Source: Colwellia ponticola (GTDB lineage: Bacteria; Pseudomonadota; Gammaproteobacteria; Enterobacterales; Alteromonadaceae). From it: 64,000 bases of DNA. Shown here one piece after another: positions 18,156 to 29,217 of the stretch. The notes below the pieces were generated by a model. The model saw only the letters and a list, made by a program, of their open reading frames with translations. It did not search any database and was not told where the DNA came from. How positions within the stretch are numbered: the stretch's first letter is position 1; each line of letters begins with the position of its first letter. A program made the position numbers and the translations under genes. The stretch spans positions 62,001 through 126,000 of the forward strand of contig NZ_SZVP01000008.1 of the NCBI RefSeq assembly GCF_005885605.1. Reading direction: 5' to 3'.

Positions 18156-19223
18156 CTAGGTTGTTTTTTTACTGATAAAGTACCAAGCAACACTAACAAA
18201 AATTAAGCTCGGCATTATAGCACCAAGTATGGGCGGTAATTGATATACCAAACTTAATGAACCCAGTACTTCGTTAGAGATAAAGAACAAAATCCCAGTA
18301 AAAACGCCCATCATAATACGCGCCCCCATAGACACTGAGCGCAGTGGTCCAAAAATAAATGACAGTGCTACTAACAACATAACCGCCACAGTTAATGGCT
18401 GCATTATTTTTCGCCAAAAGGCTAACTGATAACGACTAGAGTCTTGTTCATTAGCTTGTAAATAATCTAAGTAATCAATCAGGCCTCGTAAAGAGAGTGA
18501 CTCTGGCGTCACCGTTACCACCCCCAATTTTTTAGGGGTAAGTGATGAACTCCAAAGTTTTTGCTGATGGTTTTTAGTAATAATTTCATCGTCAGTTAAG
18601 ACAAACTCTTCAACATCTTTTAATAACCAGCTCTTGTTTTGATAAATAGCACTCTTTGCCGACAACCAACTATCAATTTTCAACTGTTCATTAAAACCAT
18701 AAATTTGTACTTTCTTTAATTGGCCTTTATCCATTACCTCACCAATGTTGACAAAGTAATCGCCATCTTTAGCCCAAACACCGTTTTTAGCGGCAATTAA
18801 ACTACCGCCAGAAATCGCTTGTGCGCGAATTTCACGTGCTTTTGCCTCACCACTTGGGGCCAACCATTCGCCAATAGCCATACTGATAATAATCAATAAT
18901 ATAGCCGTTTTCATCACTGACTTAATGATATCTAAGCGTGATAAACCGGCTGCTTGCATAACAATAAGTTCACTGTTACTGGCTAACATACCAATGCCAA
19001 TTAAACCGCCAATCAGCGCAGACATAGGGAAAAAAACTTCTACATCACGTGGCACAGCATAAAGTACATATAATGCGGCATGTGCTAAGTCGTAATTACC
19101 TCGACCAATAGCACGCATTTGTTCAACAAACTTAATGATGCCACTGACACTGACAAACACAGCAAGGGTAATAAACGTAGTAGAGGCAAGTACGCGGCCA
19201 ATATAAAAATCTAGAATACGCAT
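18156..19223 (-). CDS. lptG: LPS export ABC transporter permease LptG
   Basis: A 355-residue inner-membrane permease of the LptB2FG complex that extracts lipopolysaccharide and passes it to the LptC-LptA bridge. It starts MRILDFYIGRVLASTTFITL, with transmembrane helices at both ends and a periplasmic beta-jellyroll domain of about residues 130-260. It overlaps the lptF stop by one base (TAATG), indicating translational coupling. The order lptF-lptG, divergent from pepA, is conserved in gammaproteobacteria. Confidence 0.96.
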   Translation of the reverse strand: MRILDFYIGRVLASTTFITLAVFVSVSGIIKFVEQMRAIGRGNYDLAHAALYVLYAVPRDVEVFFPMSALIGGLIGIGMLASNSELIVMQAAGLSRLDIIKSVMKTAILLIIISMAIGEWLAPSGEAKAREIRAQAISGGSLIAAKNGVWAKDGDYFVNIGEVMDKGQLKKVQIYGFNEQLKIDSWLSAKSAIYQNKSWLLKDVEEFVLTDDEIITKNHQQKLWSSSLTPKKLGVVTVTPESLSLRGLIDYLDYLQANEQDSSRYQLAFWRKIMQPLTVAVMLLVALSFIFGPLRSVSMGARIMMGVFTGILFFISNEVLGSLSLVYQLPPILGAIMPSLIFVSVAWYFISKKTT

Positions 19224-20404
19224 TAGCTTTCCTTGCTCTGACTAAGTTCTTTAGCCATAGCTCTTTTAGTCGATTTTCGTTTAAACTTAGGAAGTTTTGC
19301 TTTGATTATTCGCCCACTACTGCGCTCTTTCATTAACAACATTGCGCCGATAAAAATAGCACTAATATGTACTGGCCATAAGCCAATAATGCTCGGAATG
19401 GCATTTTTTTCTATCGCTGAGCGCATTGAGGTTAATAACAATAAGTAGCCTAAAAATAACATTAAGGCGGGTAACATTTTGGCAAATTTACCCTGCCTTG
19501 GATTAACGACGCTTAATGGCACCGCAATGAAAATAAGAATAATACAGGTCAGTGGAAAAGCTATACGCCATTGAATAGTCGCACGATAGGCTGACTCTAA
19601 CTCAGGGGGCACATTATTATATAATTCAATACTAGGTAAGGCACTTAATTTACGGTGTTGATGCTCAACTTGCTGATCTTTAATTTGTATATAGTATTTG
19701 TCGAAGGCAACTGATTGAAACTCTTTAGTTTTAATGTCTCTGTGATAGCGAATACCATTATCAAGTACTAATTGCTGTGAGCCTTGCTCGTTTTCAAAGA
19801 CCTTACCTGTTTTAGCGTATACCAAGCTAGAGTTAATAATACTGGCATCAATGTTATCGCCTTTAGGTAATTGGGCAACAAACACTTTATTAAAACTGTT
19901 GGTTTCTCGGTCTTTATCGTGAATAAAAACCACCGCGTCTTGATTGCCGGTTTGTTGGAATCGACCTGACACTAAAGCGCTTAAGCCTGAATCGGCAGCA
20001 AGATCTTCTTTCACTTTATATTCATATTCTGAAGCAATAGGCGCAAGGTATAAGGTAAAAATACCGGTCAATATTGCGGTAACCACCGCTAGTACTAAGG
20101 TCACTCGCACTACGTACCATTCACTTACACCACAAGCATGTAATACCGTCATTTCACTGTCAGCATAAATACGCCCATAAGCGAGCAATACCCCTAAAAA
20201 TAAACTTAAGGGTAAAATAAAACCAGCAAGATCAGGGATTTTTAAGGCAATAAAGGTCATTACCAATTGTCCTGGTATACTACCTTCTGAGGCATCACCC
20301 AATACACGGACAAATTTTTGACTGATAAAAATAGTCATTAACACAAAAAATACTGCTAATTGCGTTTTGGCGACTTCTTTTAATAAATAACGAAAAATGA
20401 TCAC
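19223..20404 (-). CDS. lptF: LPS export ABC transporter permease LptF
   Basis: About 393 residues, partner of LptG in LPS extraction. The start is taken as GTG at 20404, giving VIIFRYLLKEVAKTQLAVFF, which aligns with the Escherichia coli LptF N terminus; an upstream ATG (20449) would add an unusual charged 15-residue extension. Three N-terminal helices, a periplasmic domain and three C-terminal helices are visible. A long basic C-terminal tail (KAKLPKFKRKSTKRAMAKEL) is cytoplasmic. The divergent promoter region with pepA spans about 215 bp. Confidence 0.95.
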   Translation of the reverse strand: MIIFRYLLKEVAKTQLAVFFVLMTIFISQKFVRVLGDASEGSIPGQLVMTFIALKIPDLAGFILPLSLFLGVLLAYGRIYADSEMTVLHACGVSEWYVVRVTLVLAVVTAILTGIFTLYLAPIASEYEYKVKEDLAADSGLSALVSGRFQQTGNQDAVVFIHDKDRETNSFNKVFVAQLPKGDNIDASIINSSLVYAKTGKVFENEQGSQQLVLDNGIRYHRDIKTKEFQSVAFDKYYIQIKDQQVEHQHRKLSALPSIELYNNVPPELESAYRATIQWRIAFPLTCIILIFIAVPLSVVNPRQGKFAKMLPALMLFLGYLLLLTSMRSAIEKNAIPSIIGLWPVHISAIFIGAMLLMKERSSGRIIKAKLPKFKRKSTKRAMAKELSQSKES

Positions 20405-20621
20405 AAAAAGATCCCGTAAAAACTTAGTTTTTTTCTGACATAAAGGCAAATATTGAGTAAACTTGTCGTTTTGATAAGTAAACTATATAGTCTATGACTA
20501 ACGAATATTGATGAGTGCGAGTATAATTATAGCCCTTAGCGATATCAATTGGATAGACAAGAGTGCTATTTTTTACTTATTTTAGCAATAAATACCTTAT
20601 TAAATTGTAAAAGGAAAAGTC

Positions 20622-22127
20622 ATGGAGTTCAGTGTAAAAAGCGGCAGTCCAGAAAAACAACGTAGTGCTTGTATTGTTGTCGGTGTTTTTGAACCACGCA
20701 GACTTAGCGGTACAGCCGAACAGCTTGATGAAATTAGTGAAGGCTACATCAGCAACCTTTTACGTAAAGGCGATTTAGAAGGTAAATCAGGACAGATGTT
20801 ATTATTACATCACGTGCCTAATATTTTAAGCGAACGCGTTTTACTGGTAGGTTGTGGTAAAGAAAGAGAGCTGGATGAACGCCAGTATCGTCAAATCATT
20901 ACCAAAACAATTAACACCTTAAATGAAACAGGCTCAATGGAAGCAGTCTGCTTTTTATCAGAGTTACACGTTAAAGGGCGTGATATTTACTGGAAGGTAC
21001 GCCAAGCCGTAGAAGCCGCACAAGATGGCTTATATAGTTTTGATAGTTTAAAAACTCGCAAAGCGGAGCCACGTCGCCCGTTGCGTAAAATTATTTTTAA
21101 TGTACCAACGCGCCGCGAACTTCCTATTGGTGAACGCGCGGTAACTCACGCATTAGCGATAGCTGAAGGGATTAACACCTGTAAAAATGTGGCTAATATG
21201 CCGCCTAACATTTGTAATCCCGCCTATCTTGCCGAGCAAGCTAAGATTCTTGAAAATGATTATGACAACATAACCACAACCATTGTTGGCGAACAAGAAA
21301 TGGAAGAGCTAGGTATGGGATCATATTTAGCGGTTGGTCGCGGTTCAGTCAATGAATCATTAATGAGCATTATTAAATATGACGGTGCTGATGATGATTC
21401 AAAACCACTGGTATTAGTGGGCAAAGGCTTAACTTTTGACAGTGGTGGTATCTCATTAAAACCAGGCGCAGGCATGGATGAAATGAAATACGATATGGGC
21501 GGTGCAGCCGGCGTATTAGGGGCTATGCATGCACTAGCTCAGTTACAATTACCCATTAATGTTATTGGTGTATTAGCTGGCTGTGAAAACATGCCAAGCA
21601 GCAATGCCTATCGCCCTGGCGATATTCTAACCACTATGTCTGGTCAAACCGTTGAAGTACTTAATACTGATGCTGAAGGTCGTTTAGTGTTATGTGATGC
21701 GCTGACTTATGTTGAACGCTTTAACCCTGATGCCGTTATTGATGTCGCTACCTTAACAGGTGCTTGTGTTGTTGCCTTAGGCGCACATGCAACAGGTTTA
21801 TTAAGTAGCCATAATCCACTAGCTCATGAATTATTAAATGCTTCAGAGCAAAGTGGTGACAGAGCATGGCGCTTACCATTATGGGATGATTATCAAGAAC
21901 AACTTGAAAGCCCATTTGCCGATATGGCCAATATAGGCGGTAAAGAAGCGGGTACAATTACCGCGGGATGTTTCCTCGCGCGTTTTACTAAAAAATATAA
22001 TTGGGCGCATTTAGATATTGCTGGTACTGCATGGCGCAGCGGTAAAAACAAAGGCTCCACCGGTCGTCCGGTAAGTATGTTAACGCAGTTTTTACTTAAT
22101 CGTTCAGGCCAAGAGCAAGGCGAGTAA
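20622..22127 (+). CDS. pepA: Leucyl aminopeptidase PepA (M17)
   Basis: A 501-residue cytosolic aminopeptidase of family M17. The C-terminal catalytic half holds [20 protein letters not shown] (metal ligands Lys/Asp), [20 protein letters not shown] and the signature [14 protein letters not shown] with catalytic Arg and metal-binding Asp/Glu. It removes N-terminal residues from peptides; the Escherichia coli homologue also binds DNA in Xer recombination and carAB control. The ribosome site AAGGA lies upstream of the ATG. It heads the conserved pepA-holC-valS cluster. Confidence 0.97.
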   Translation: MEFSVKSGSPEKQRSACIVVGVFEPRRLSGTAEQLDEISEGYISNLLRKGDLEGKSGQMLLLHHVPNILSERVLLVGCGKERELDERQYRQIITKTINTLNETGSMEAVCFLSELHVKGRDIYWKVRQAVEAAQDGLYSFDSLKTRKAEPRRPLRKIIFNVPTRRELPIGERAVTHALAIAEGINTCKNVANMPPNICNPAYLAEQAKILENDYDNITTTIVGEQEMEELGMGSYLAVGRGSVNESLMSIIKYDGADDDSKPLVLVGKGLTFDSGGISLKPGAGMDEMKYDMGGAAGVLGAMHALAQLQLPINVIGVLAGCENMPSSNAYRPGDILTTMSGQTVEVLNTDAEGRLVLCDALTYVERFNPDAVIDVATLTGACVVALGAHATGLLSSHNPLAHELLNASEQSGDRAWRLPLWDDYQEQLESPFADMANIGGKEAGTITAGCFLARFTKKYNWAHLDIAGTAWRSGKNKGSTGRPVSMLTQFLLNRSGQEQGE

Positions 22128-22165
22128 AGCCTGATAAGTCATTATCAACAGAAAGCGTGTAAATA

Positions 22166-22197
22166 TTAACCCCGAGTAGTTAACTATTCGGGGTTAA
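22166..22197 (+). terminator. Hairpin between pepA and holC
   Basis: TTAACCCCGA and TCGGGGTTAA form the ends of a strong stem 38 bp after pepA. No T run follows, so it may be a pause site, a 3'-end stabiliser or a Rho-assisted terminator rather than a classic intrinsic one. Confidence 0.55.
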
Positions 22198-22265
22198 ACG
22201 CTTAAAATAGACCTGAAAAATAATTAAGCAAATGCTGATAAATTAGTAAATCAATAGGTAAAAAT

Positions 22266-22721
22266 ATGCAAAGCCAAGTAATGTTTTATCTACTTAACGA
22301 TGAAGATCAAGCTGACGAGGCTGGACAAGATAACCGCTCTGCTATTTATCATGCGTGTTTGCAAGCTAGTCATTTTTATCGACAAAATCAGCGTGTTTAT
22401 ATTTACACACAAGATCAACAACATGCTGAACAAGTCGATGAAATGCTTTGGGCCTTTGATAGTGATAGTTTTGTTCCTCATAATCTTGTTGGTGAAGGTC
22501 CAAAACAAGGCGCGATGGTAGAAATAGGTTTTCAAGCACCACAAGGGCGTCGCCCTGTGCTGATTAACTTAACCAGTACTGTGCCTACTTTTGCTAATCA
22601 GTTTCAATTTATCGTTGATTTTGTACCCAGTGATGAAACACTAAAACAACAAGCCAGAGAACGTTTTAAAACCTGCCGACAATGGGGGTTTCAAGTAGGC
22701 AACCAAGCAGTAGCCAACTGA
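22266..22721 (+). CDS. holC: DNA polymerase III chi subunit
   Basis: A 151-residue clamp-loader accessory protein that links the polymerase III holoenzyme to SSB. Recognisable parts are MFYLLNDEDQADEAG at the start, ACLQASHFYRQNQRVYIYTQ, LWAFDSDSFVPHNLVGEGP and the C-terminal FKTCRQWGFQVGN. Length is as usual. It lies between pepA and valS as in other gammaproteobacteria. Confidence 0.95.
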   Translation: MQSQVMFYLLNDEDQADEAGQDNRSAIYHACLQASHFYRQNQRVYIYTQDQQHAEQVDEMLWAFDSDSFVPHNLVGEGPKQGAMVEIGFQAPQGRRPVLINLTSTVPTFANQFQFIVDFVPSDETLKQQARERFKTCRQWGFQVGNQAVAN

Positions 22722-22793
22722 TTTTAAGCAGAAAAATAACAGACAGATTTTAAACAAAACAGTGAACAACTATTTAACCTATTACCGGATAAC

Positions 22794-25682
22794 ATGATGG
22801 AAAAAACCTTTAACCCTACCGACATTGAACAGTCTCTTTACACTAGCTGGGAAGAACAAGGTTACTTTAGCCCTACGGGTGAAGGTGACAGTTACAGCAT
22901 TGCTATTCCGCCACCCAATGTTACCGGCAGTTTACATATGGGGCATGCTTTTCAGCAAACCATCATGGACACGCTTATTCGTTACCAACGTATGCAAGGT
23001 AAAAATACCTTATGGCAAACGGGTTGCGATCATGCTGGTATAGCGACACAAATGGTCGTTGAACGTAAAATTGCCGCTGAAGAAGATAAAACTCGCCATG
23101 ATTACGGTCGTGAAGGCTTTATCGATAAAATTTGGGAATGGAAAGAAGAATCTGGCGGCACTATCGGTAAACAAATGCGCCGTTTAGGAAACTCTATTGA
23201 TTGGACTCGCGAACGCTTTACCATGGACGACGGTATGTCTGAAGCTGTTCAAGAAGTCTTTGTACGCTTATTTGAAGACGATCTTATTTATCGCGGTAAA
23301 CGCTTAGTTAACTGGGATCCTAAATTCCACACTGCTATTTCAGATTTAGAAGTAGAAAATAAAGATAAAAAAGGTCACATGTGGCATTTGCGCTACCCGT
23401 TAGCTAACGGCGCAAAAACAGCCGAAGGTCTTGACTATTTAGTGGTAGCCACCACTCGCCCTGAAACCATGTTAGGTGATACCGGTGTTGCGGTTAATCC
23501 TGAAGATCCACGTTATAAAGATTTAATTGGTAAACAGGTTTTGTTACCGCTAGTTAATCGCTTAATCCCGATTGTTGGCGATGATCACGCTGATATGGAC
23601 AAAGGCACAGGCTGTGTAAAAATAACTCCTGCCCATGACTTTAACGATAATGAAGTAGGTAAACGCCATGCTTTACCACAAATCAATATTTTTGATAAAG
23701 ACGCTGCAGTACTAGCAACCGCTGAAGTTTACGATACTAAAGGCGAAGTATGTGATGCATACGACGGCGCATTACCAAGCGAATTCGCGGGAATGGACAG
23801 ATTTGTTGCCCGTAAAGCTATCGTTGCTAAATTTGATGAATTAGGCTTGTTGGTTGAAGTAAAAGACCATGATTTAGTTGCCCCTTACGGTGATAGATCA
23901 GGGGTGATTATTGAGCCACTACTAACGGATCAATGGTATGTGCGTGTTGAAAAGCTCGCCGGCCCTGCCGTTGACGCAGTAAAAGATGGGCAAATTGAAT
24001 TTGTACCTAAGCAATATGAAAACATGTATTTTGCTTGGATGAACAATATTCAAGACTGGTGTATTTCCCGTCAACTTTGGTGGGGACACAGAATCCCAGC
24101 TTGGTATGACGAAAGCGGTAAAGTCTATGTGGGTCGTACTGAAGAAGAAGTACGTGCTAATAACGATATAGCTGCAAACATGACGCTACGTCAAGATGAT
24201 GATGTACTTGATACTTGGTTCTCCTCTGCCCTGTGGACGTTCTCAACATTAGGCTGGCCAAAAGACACTGATGATTTAAAAACCTTCCACCCTACTGATG
24301 TATTGGTAACGGGTTTTGATATTATTTTCTTCTGGGTTGCGCGCATGATCATGATGACCATGCATTTTAACAAAGATGAAAATGGTAAAGCACAAATACC
24401 TTTCAAAAAAGTTTACATGACCGGCCTTATCCGCGATGAAAATGGCGATAAGATGAGTAAATCAAAAGGTAACGTGGTTGATCCTCTTGATATGATTGAC
24501 GGTATTTCTCTTGAAGATTTATTGCAAAAACGCACCGGTAATATGATGCAGCCACAATTGGCTAAAAAAATTGAAAAGCTAACGCGTAAAGAATACCCCA
24601 ATGGTATTGAAGCGCACGGCACTGACGCCTTACGCTTTACCTTAACCTCTGTTGCTACCACAGGTCGTGATATTAGCTGGGATATGAAACGCCTTGAGGG
24701 TTACCGTAACTTTACTAATAAGTTATGGAATGCCAGTCGTTACGTGATGATGAATACTGAAGACTTTGACTGTGGTCGCTCTTCAGCTCAACAGCAAGCT
24801 GGTGCAATGGAGTTTTCACTAGCCGATCGCTGGATCATAGGCCAATTTGAACAAACGGTAAAAACGGTTCATGAAGCCTTTGACACCTATCGCTTCGATC
24901 TTGCATCACAGGCCCTGTATGAGTTCACTTGGAACCAATTCTGTGACTGGTACTTAGAGCTAACAAAGCCGGTATTATTCCCTAAAAATGAAGAACAGGT
25001 CAATGAGGCACAACAACGTGGTACTCGTCATACCTTAGTTAATGTTTTAGAAGGATTACTACGCTTAATGCATCCTATTATGCCGTTTATTACTGAAACT
25101 ATTTGGCAGCGTGTACAACCATTAAGTGACTTTGTTAAAAAAGGCGATTCGATCATGATTCAGGCATTCCCTGAATTTGACGAAAGCAAATGTGATCAAC
25201 AATCTATAGATGATTTAGAGTGGGTTAAACAATTTATTATTGCCATTCGAAATATCCGTGGTGAAATGAATATACCGCCAAGTAAAGAATTACCGGTATT
25301 ACTAAAAAATGTGAGCGACAACGATCAACGTCGTTTAACTGAAAATGAGCAATTCTTAAGTTCACTGGCCAAACTTGAAAGCATTACCGTATTAGCTCAG
25401 GATGAGCAAGGTCCAGCGTCTGCATCAGCATTAGTCGGCAATTTGTCGGTACTTATTCCGATGGCGGGTTTAATTGATAAAGCGGCTGAATTAGCACGTT
25501 TAGATAAGGCCATGGAAAAGCTTGAAAAAGACGCGGCGAAAACACGCGGTAAGCTGAGCAATGACAGCTTTGTTGGTAAAGCGCCCGCGGCAGTGATTGA
25601 AAAAGAAAAAGCAAAATTAGCCGAAGCAGAATCTGCATTAGTGAAAATGCAAGAACAAAAACAGCAATTAGCTGAACTGTAA
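22794..25682 (+). CDS. valS: Valyl-tRNA synthetase
   Basis: A 962-residue class I synthetase. It has the HIGH box in [15 protein letters not shown] (near residue 40), the CP1 editing domain ([18 protein letters not shown] near 220), the KMSKS loop in [14 protein letters not shown] (near 555), an anticodon-binding domain, and the C-terminal valyl coiled coil ([20 protein letters not shown]) ending [12 protein letters not shown]. Two ATGs occur in succession at 22794 and 22797. It attaches valine to tRNA-Val and hydrolyses mischarged threonine. A strong terminator follows. Confidence 0.98.
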   Translation: MMEKTFNPTDIEQSLYTSWEEQGYFSPTGEGDSYSIAIPPPNVTGSLHMGHAFQQTIMDTLIRYQRMQGKNTLWQTGCDHAGIATQMVVERKIAAEEDKTRHDYGREGFIDKIWEWKEESGGTIGKQMRRLGNSIDWTRERFTMDDGMSEAVQEVFVRLFEDDLIYRGKRLVNWDPKFHTAISDLEVENKDKKGHMWHLRYPLANGAKTAEGLDYLVVATTRPETMLGDTGVAVNPEDPRYKDLIGKQVLLPLVNRLIPIVGDDHADMDKGTGCVKITPAHDFNDNEVGKRHALPQINIFDKDAAVLATAEVYDTKGEVCDAYDGALPSEFAGMDRFVARKAIVAKFDELGLLVEVKDHDLVAPYGDRSGVIIEPLLTDQWYVRVEKLAGPAVDAVKDGQIEFVPKQYENMYFAWMNNIQDWCISRQLWWGHRIPAWYDESGKVYVGRTEEEVRANNDIAANMTLRQDDDVLDTWFSSALWTFSTLGWPKDTDDLKTFHPTDVLVTGFDIIFFWVARMIMMTMHFNKDENGKAQIPFKKVYMTGLIRDENGDKMSKSKGNVVDPLDMIDGISLEDLLQKRTGNMMQPQLAKKIEKLTRKEYPNGIEAHGTDALRFTLTSVATTGRDISWDMKRLEGYRNFTNKLWNASRYVMMNTEDFDCGRSSAQQQAGAMEFSLADRWIIGQFEQTVKTVHEAFDTYRFDLASQALYEFTWNQFCDWYLELTKPVLFPKNEEQVNEAQQRGTRHTLVNVLEGLLRLMHPIMPFITETIWQRVQPLSDFVKKGDSIMIQAFPEFDESKCDQQSIDDLEWVKQFIIAIRNIRGEMNIPPSKELPVLLKNVSDNDQRRLTENEQFLSSLAKLESITVLAQDEQGPASASALVGNLSVLIPMAGLIDKAAELARLDKAMEKLEKDAAKTRGKLSNDSFVGKAPAAVIEKEKAKLAEAESALVKMQEQKQQLAEL

Positions 25683-26159
25683 TTTCAATACAAGTAAAAA
25701 AGCAAAAAAAACAATAAAATATGACGGTGTCTCGACCAAACCGTCATATTTTATTATCTTCATCAAACAACAAAGCATACTATTCACTCAGCTTTTCCTC
25801 ATTAGATTGATTTAAACAAAGAAAACTTGAACTAATACTATTTTTTATAAAGCAAATTAAAAACAACTATGCTAGACTGTTTTTGCGTTGAGTTTTTGCG
25901 TTGCAGATGAAGGGTTATACTGAATTTTGTTGTAGGTTTTCTATCTGATGCACCTAGTGTACTGATATACTGATTATTCTACACAAGCAGATTTAAACAA
26001 TGCAAACTATTGTTTGAAACAATGATTGTGTCGAATATGGTTTGTTACCTTCCTCTTCCTGTACTTTTTGGTAGAGGGCACTTACTCGGGTGAAAACGGT
26101 TTCTACCCATTTGGGGATAGAACCACATTATTATTTTATGATTACAGGAAAATGTTAGT
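25683..26159. other. Region between valS and the cold-shock gene, with the long csp leader
   Basis: About 480 bp. The first 70 bp hold the valS terminator. The remainder should contain the csp promoter and a long 5' untranslated leader, as is typical of cold-inducible csp genes. Near the gene the imperfect hairpin GGTTTCTACCC (26098-26108) with GGGATAGAACC (26114-26124) lies 35 bases before the start codon. A short hydrophobic open frame crossing the leader is not supported as a gene. Confidence 0.6.
25716..25752 (+). terminator. Intrinsic terminator of valS
   Basis: Perfect 12-bp arms AAAATATGACGG and CCGTCATATTTT enclose a 13-base loop, 34 bp after the valS stop codon; the T-rich right arm can act as the U tract. 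Confidence 0.82.
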
Positions 26160-26369
26160 ATGTCTGATACAGTTACTGGTAAAGTTAAATTTTTCAACGA
26201 AACTAAAGGTTTCGGTTTTATCGAGCAAGAAAATGGTCCTGACGTGTTTGTACACTTCAGCGCTATCTCTGGAGACGGTTTCCGTACTCTAGCTGACGGT
26301 CAAGCAGTTACTTTTACTGTTAAACAAGGTCAAAAAGGCCCTGAAGCAGAAAACGTATTAGCTGTATAA
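26160..26369 (+). CDS. Cold-shock protein (CspA family)
   Basis: A 69-residue single OB-fold RNA chaperone. The RNP1-type motif KGFGFIEQ and RNP2-type motif VFVHFSAI are both present, in the usual order [15 protein letters not shown]...[11 protein letters not shown]. It binds single-stranded RNA/DNA and melts structure at low temperature. The ribosome site AGGA lies about ten bases before the ATG. It is monocistronic with a long leader and its own terminator. Which csp paralogue this represents cannot be told. Confidence 0.96.
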   Translation: MSDTVTGKVKFFNETKGFGFIEQENGPDVFVHFSAISGDGFRTLADGQAVTFTVKQGQKGPEAENVLAV

Positions 26370-26393
26370 GTTTATCTTATAAAGCTACTCTTT

Positions 26394-26427
26394 AAAAACG
26401 AAGCATGACTTATCATCCTTCGTTTTT
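26394..26427 (+). terminator. Intrinsic terminator of the cold-shock gene
   Basis: AAAAACGAAG (26394-26403) pairs with CTTCGTTTTT (26418-26427), followed by further T, 24 bp after the stop codon. Confidence 0.87.
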
Positions 26428-26630
26428 TTGTGCCTAAAATTTGTCAACTGACATTTTAAATACCCTCACAACTACCTCAAACTTCTAAACACTTAAAAAA
26501 CTTCAAACGACTTCACCGTATAGTTATAGCTTTCATTGTGGTTACAAAAAATAACACTTTACACTAGTATTATTTTCTTTATTATAATACTAGCAAAACT
26601 AAAATATAATTAAAATATGGGTATAACAAA

Positions 26631-29063
26631 ATGATTATTAAAGAAAAAAATACAAATAAAGCATTAAAAAGCAAGGGTAATGTTATACACTTTAGAAGAA
26701 ATATAACGACTGCTTTAATAACGAGTAGTTTACTATTTGCTTGTGGTGGTAGCAGTGATGACAATGGTGATAACGGTGTCATTACACCTACGTCAATGAA
26801 TATCAGTGGCGCTGCTTCTAAGGGACTAATTTTAGGGGCAAATGTTAACGCGTACTTAATCAATGATGATGGTACTAAAGCGGATACGCCAATAGGCACT
26901 ACAACAACTGACAACGCAGATGGTAGTTATAAGTTAGAGCTGGGTAGTGATTATAACGACAAGGCATTCATTATTGAAATCACTGCTGCCGATGGTTCAC
27001 AAATGAAGTGTGATTTATCAGTGTGTCTTGCTGGTGATGATGCTGAAGCTGAGATTACTTTTGGCGAGCTTTACACCTTACCAGACAACTTTAAACTATC
27101 TGCAGCTTGATCAGGCTCAGGTGATATTTCAATTAATATCACGCCACTCACTAATATTGCCGCAGCGTTAACATTAGATAAAGTAGCCAATGGAGCTAAA
27201 CCGACCGATGCTACCACAGCGGCTAACGCTCAAGTTGGTAACCTGTTAGGTTTAAATAGCGATGTAACTAAATTATCTATCGTTGATTTAACTGATGCCA
27301 CAGCAATTAAAGCCGCTTCTAGCGAAGCACTTAACGCTAATTTAAAAGCCGCAGCTATAGTTGAAGCAGCACTTAAAGATAGTCCTGCTGGTACTAGTTT
27401 AGAAGGCGCCTTAACAAGCTTTGTTAGCCAATATGTTAATCAAAGTGGCGTTGCTCAAACTGAAGGCGCAGGCGTTAATACTCCAAGCATTTCTTTAGAA
27501 GAAATAGCTGCAGCAGCACAAGCACTAACCGATAAAGTCACGACCCTTGAAGGTATCAGCGCTGAAGATAGCAATATAGCCTCTGTTAAAACAAGCTTAC
27601 AAACGCAAAAAGACGAAGCCGCAGCGGGTTCAACGCAAGCGTCTCAAGGTGATGTCCCTGATGATATTGGCTCAAAAGGCTTAGTTGCGACTAAAGCATT
27701 TGTACAACAAGTCAGTACGTTTAACGTAGCAACTGATCTAGACGCTGCGAATACTTTCAATACAGAAATAGAGTTAGCAACTGACTTAGCCTCGAGCGAT
27801 TTAGCGGCAAGCTCAGAAGCGCTATCTTTAGCCGCTAGTGCTATTGCTGAAGCGGTATCGGTGAATAACGCAAAACCGACGCCAACTTATACTTATAACG
27901 GCAAAGTGACTGTCGCTATTAGTGGCACAGGTAATAACGCCACTTACACGGTAGATCAAGATATTAATATTACCGAAGATGCGTACCTCGCAGAGCCTAA
28001 AACCACGAAAACAACCGTTAAGCTAGTTGCTGTTGTTAATGAGTTTAGCGATACTATTGTAGATACAGACACTGAGACAGGCAACGGTTACCAATGGAGA
28101 TCACAAGGCGATGCCAGTATCAATATCGCATTATCTGGTAAGGTATCCACTGATAGCATTACGATGGCGGTTAACGACGGCTCTAAAGTTATCGCTGCAC
28201 TGAGTGTCGATGAAGAAGGGAGAGAATCACAGACCACTAGTTGGAGTGAAGAAGATTCTGGCCTACTTAAAGTCACTGGTGTTGATGCTGCCTTAACCGT
28301 TACAATTGCACAAGTGGCTAGCACTGAAGTAACCGATCCTATTTCATTTGAAGGTAAACTAGCGCTTGCTGCTGAATTATTATCCATGCAATATAATGAA
28401 AACAATCAGTATGAAAGCAGTCAAAATGGAGATAATTATACTAGTAGTAATACTGACCAAGGTAGTGAAACAATTAGTGTTGATGGCTTAACGGCCTCGT
28501 TATCGGGTAAGTTTAGTAACAGCGCTAACAGCTTAGAAGCCTCAGTAGCATTAGCTGTTTCTGGCTTTAAAGAAACGTGTAGCTGGAATAACGAGTGGAC
28601 ATATACCCCAGCTACTGGCCATAGCGATGATTGTAGCTTACCTGATGAAACTGCAGAGCAATATGCCTCAGCTTCTATTAGTGCACGTTTATCATTCGAT
28701 GTTGACGGTATTGAAGATGATGTAGCTCTGGTCGCGGATATTGAGCGTACTGGCTTAGAAAGCGGTATTGCCAGTATTGACTTAACCTATGGCGGTAAGC
28801 TACTAGATTTTGACTTTAATACTAATGATATTGTCGAAGTAGTAGGTGTGACAGACACGACAACGACTATCAAAGGAACGTTAACAAATCACAATGGCGT
28901 TATTCTTACGGTAACCAATGTTGAAGTAGATTATGAAACGGGTAGTGATAAGGCTGACACCTCAGTGACTACAGGCGTTATCTCGGTTGAAGGTGAGCAG
29001 TTTGCTACGGTGAGCGATAACGGTATAGTCACCTTTAGTGATGGCACTTTTGTTAGCTTATAG
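26631..29063 (+). pseudogene. Large acidic surface lipoprotein gene interrupted by one in-frame TGA
   Basis: One continuous reading frame of 811 codons is broken only by TGA at 27108-27110. The first part (159 codons) has a signal peptide and lipobox (SSLLFACGGSSDDNGDNG) and a domain beginning ISGAASKGLILGANVNAYLI that resembles carboxypeptidase-regulatory-like beta domains. The 250 codons after the TGA are fully open and Ala/Asp/Ser/Thr-rich (ISINITPLTNIAAALTLDKV, helical), joining without a shift the 400-codon open part starting at GTG 27861, which is beta-rich and acidic. No family is recognised. The likely reading is a recent nonsense mutation, a sequencing error or readthrough of a leaky TGA. 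It is followed by a terminator and an unknown outer-membrane protein gene. Confidence 0.8.
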
Positions 29064-29092
29064 ATAATAAACTTAGCTAAACTATCTAAATT

Positions 29093-29118
29093 AAAGGGAG
29101 GTTAATACCTCCCTTTTT
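29093..29118 (+). terminator. Intrinsic terminator after the lipoprotein gene
   Basis: AAAGGGAGGT and ACCTCCCTTT enclose the loop TAAT and are followed by a T run, 30 bp after the stop at 29063. A maintained terminator suggests that the interrupted gene was recently functional as a single unit. Confidence 0.9.
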
Positions 29119-29217
29119 TATGCACTATGGTTGATAACTGTTTATCTGATTCACCTTAAATTAACACTTATCGGCTTGCCGAGTGCATCGTAATAAATAG
29201 ATTAATGGAATGTTTTT

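Noticed and set aside
26026-26292. 88-codon open frame overlapping the cold-shock gene
   Set aside because: It lies out of frame with the clear csp gene and within its leader; the hydrophobic N terminus is an effect of T-rich leader DNA.
27108-27110. TGA as a selenocysteine codon
   Set aside because: The surroundings (LSAA then SGSGDIS) show no redox motif or conserved Cys position, and no SECIS-like hairpin is evident just after the codon.
27861-29063. Separate gene starting at GTG 27861
   Set aside because: The frame is open and in register for 250 codons further upstream to the TGA at 27108, and the GTG has no ribosome site; it is the 3' part of the interrupted lipoprotein gene.
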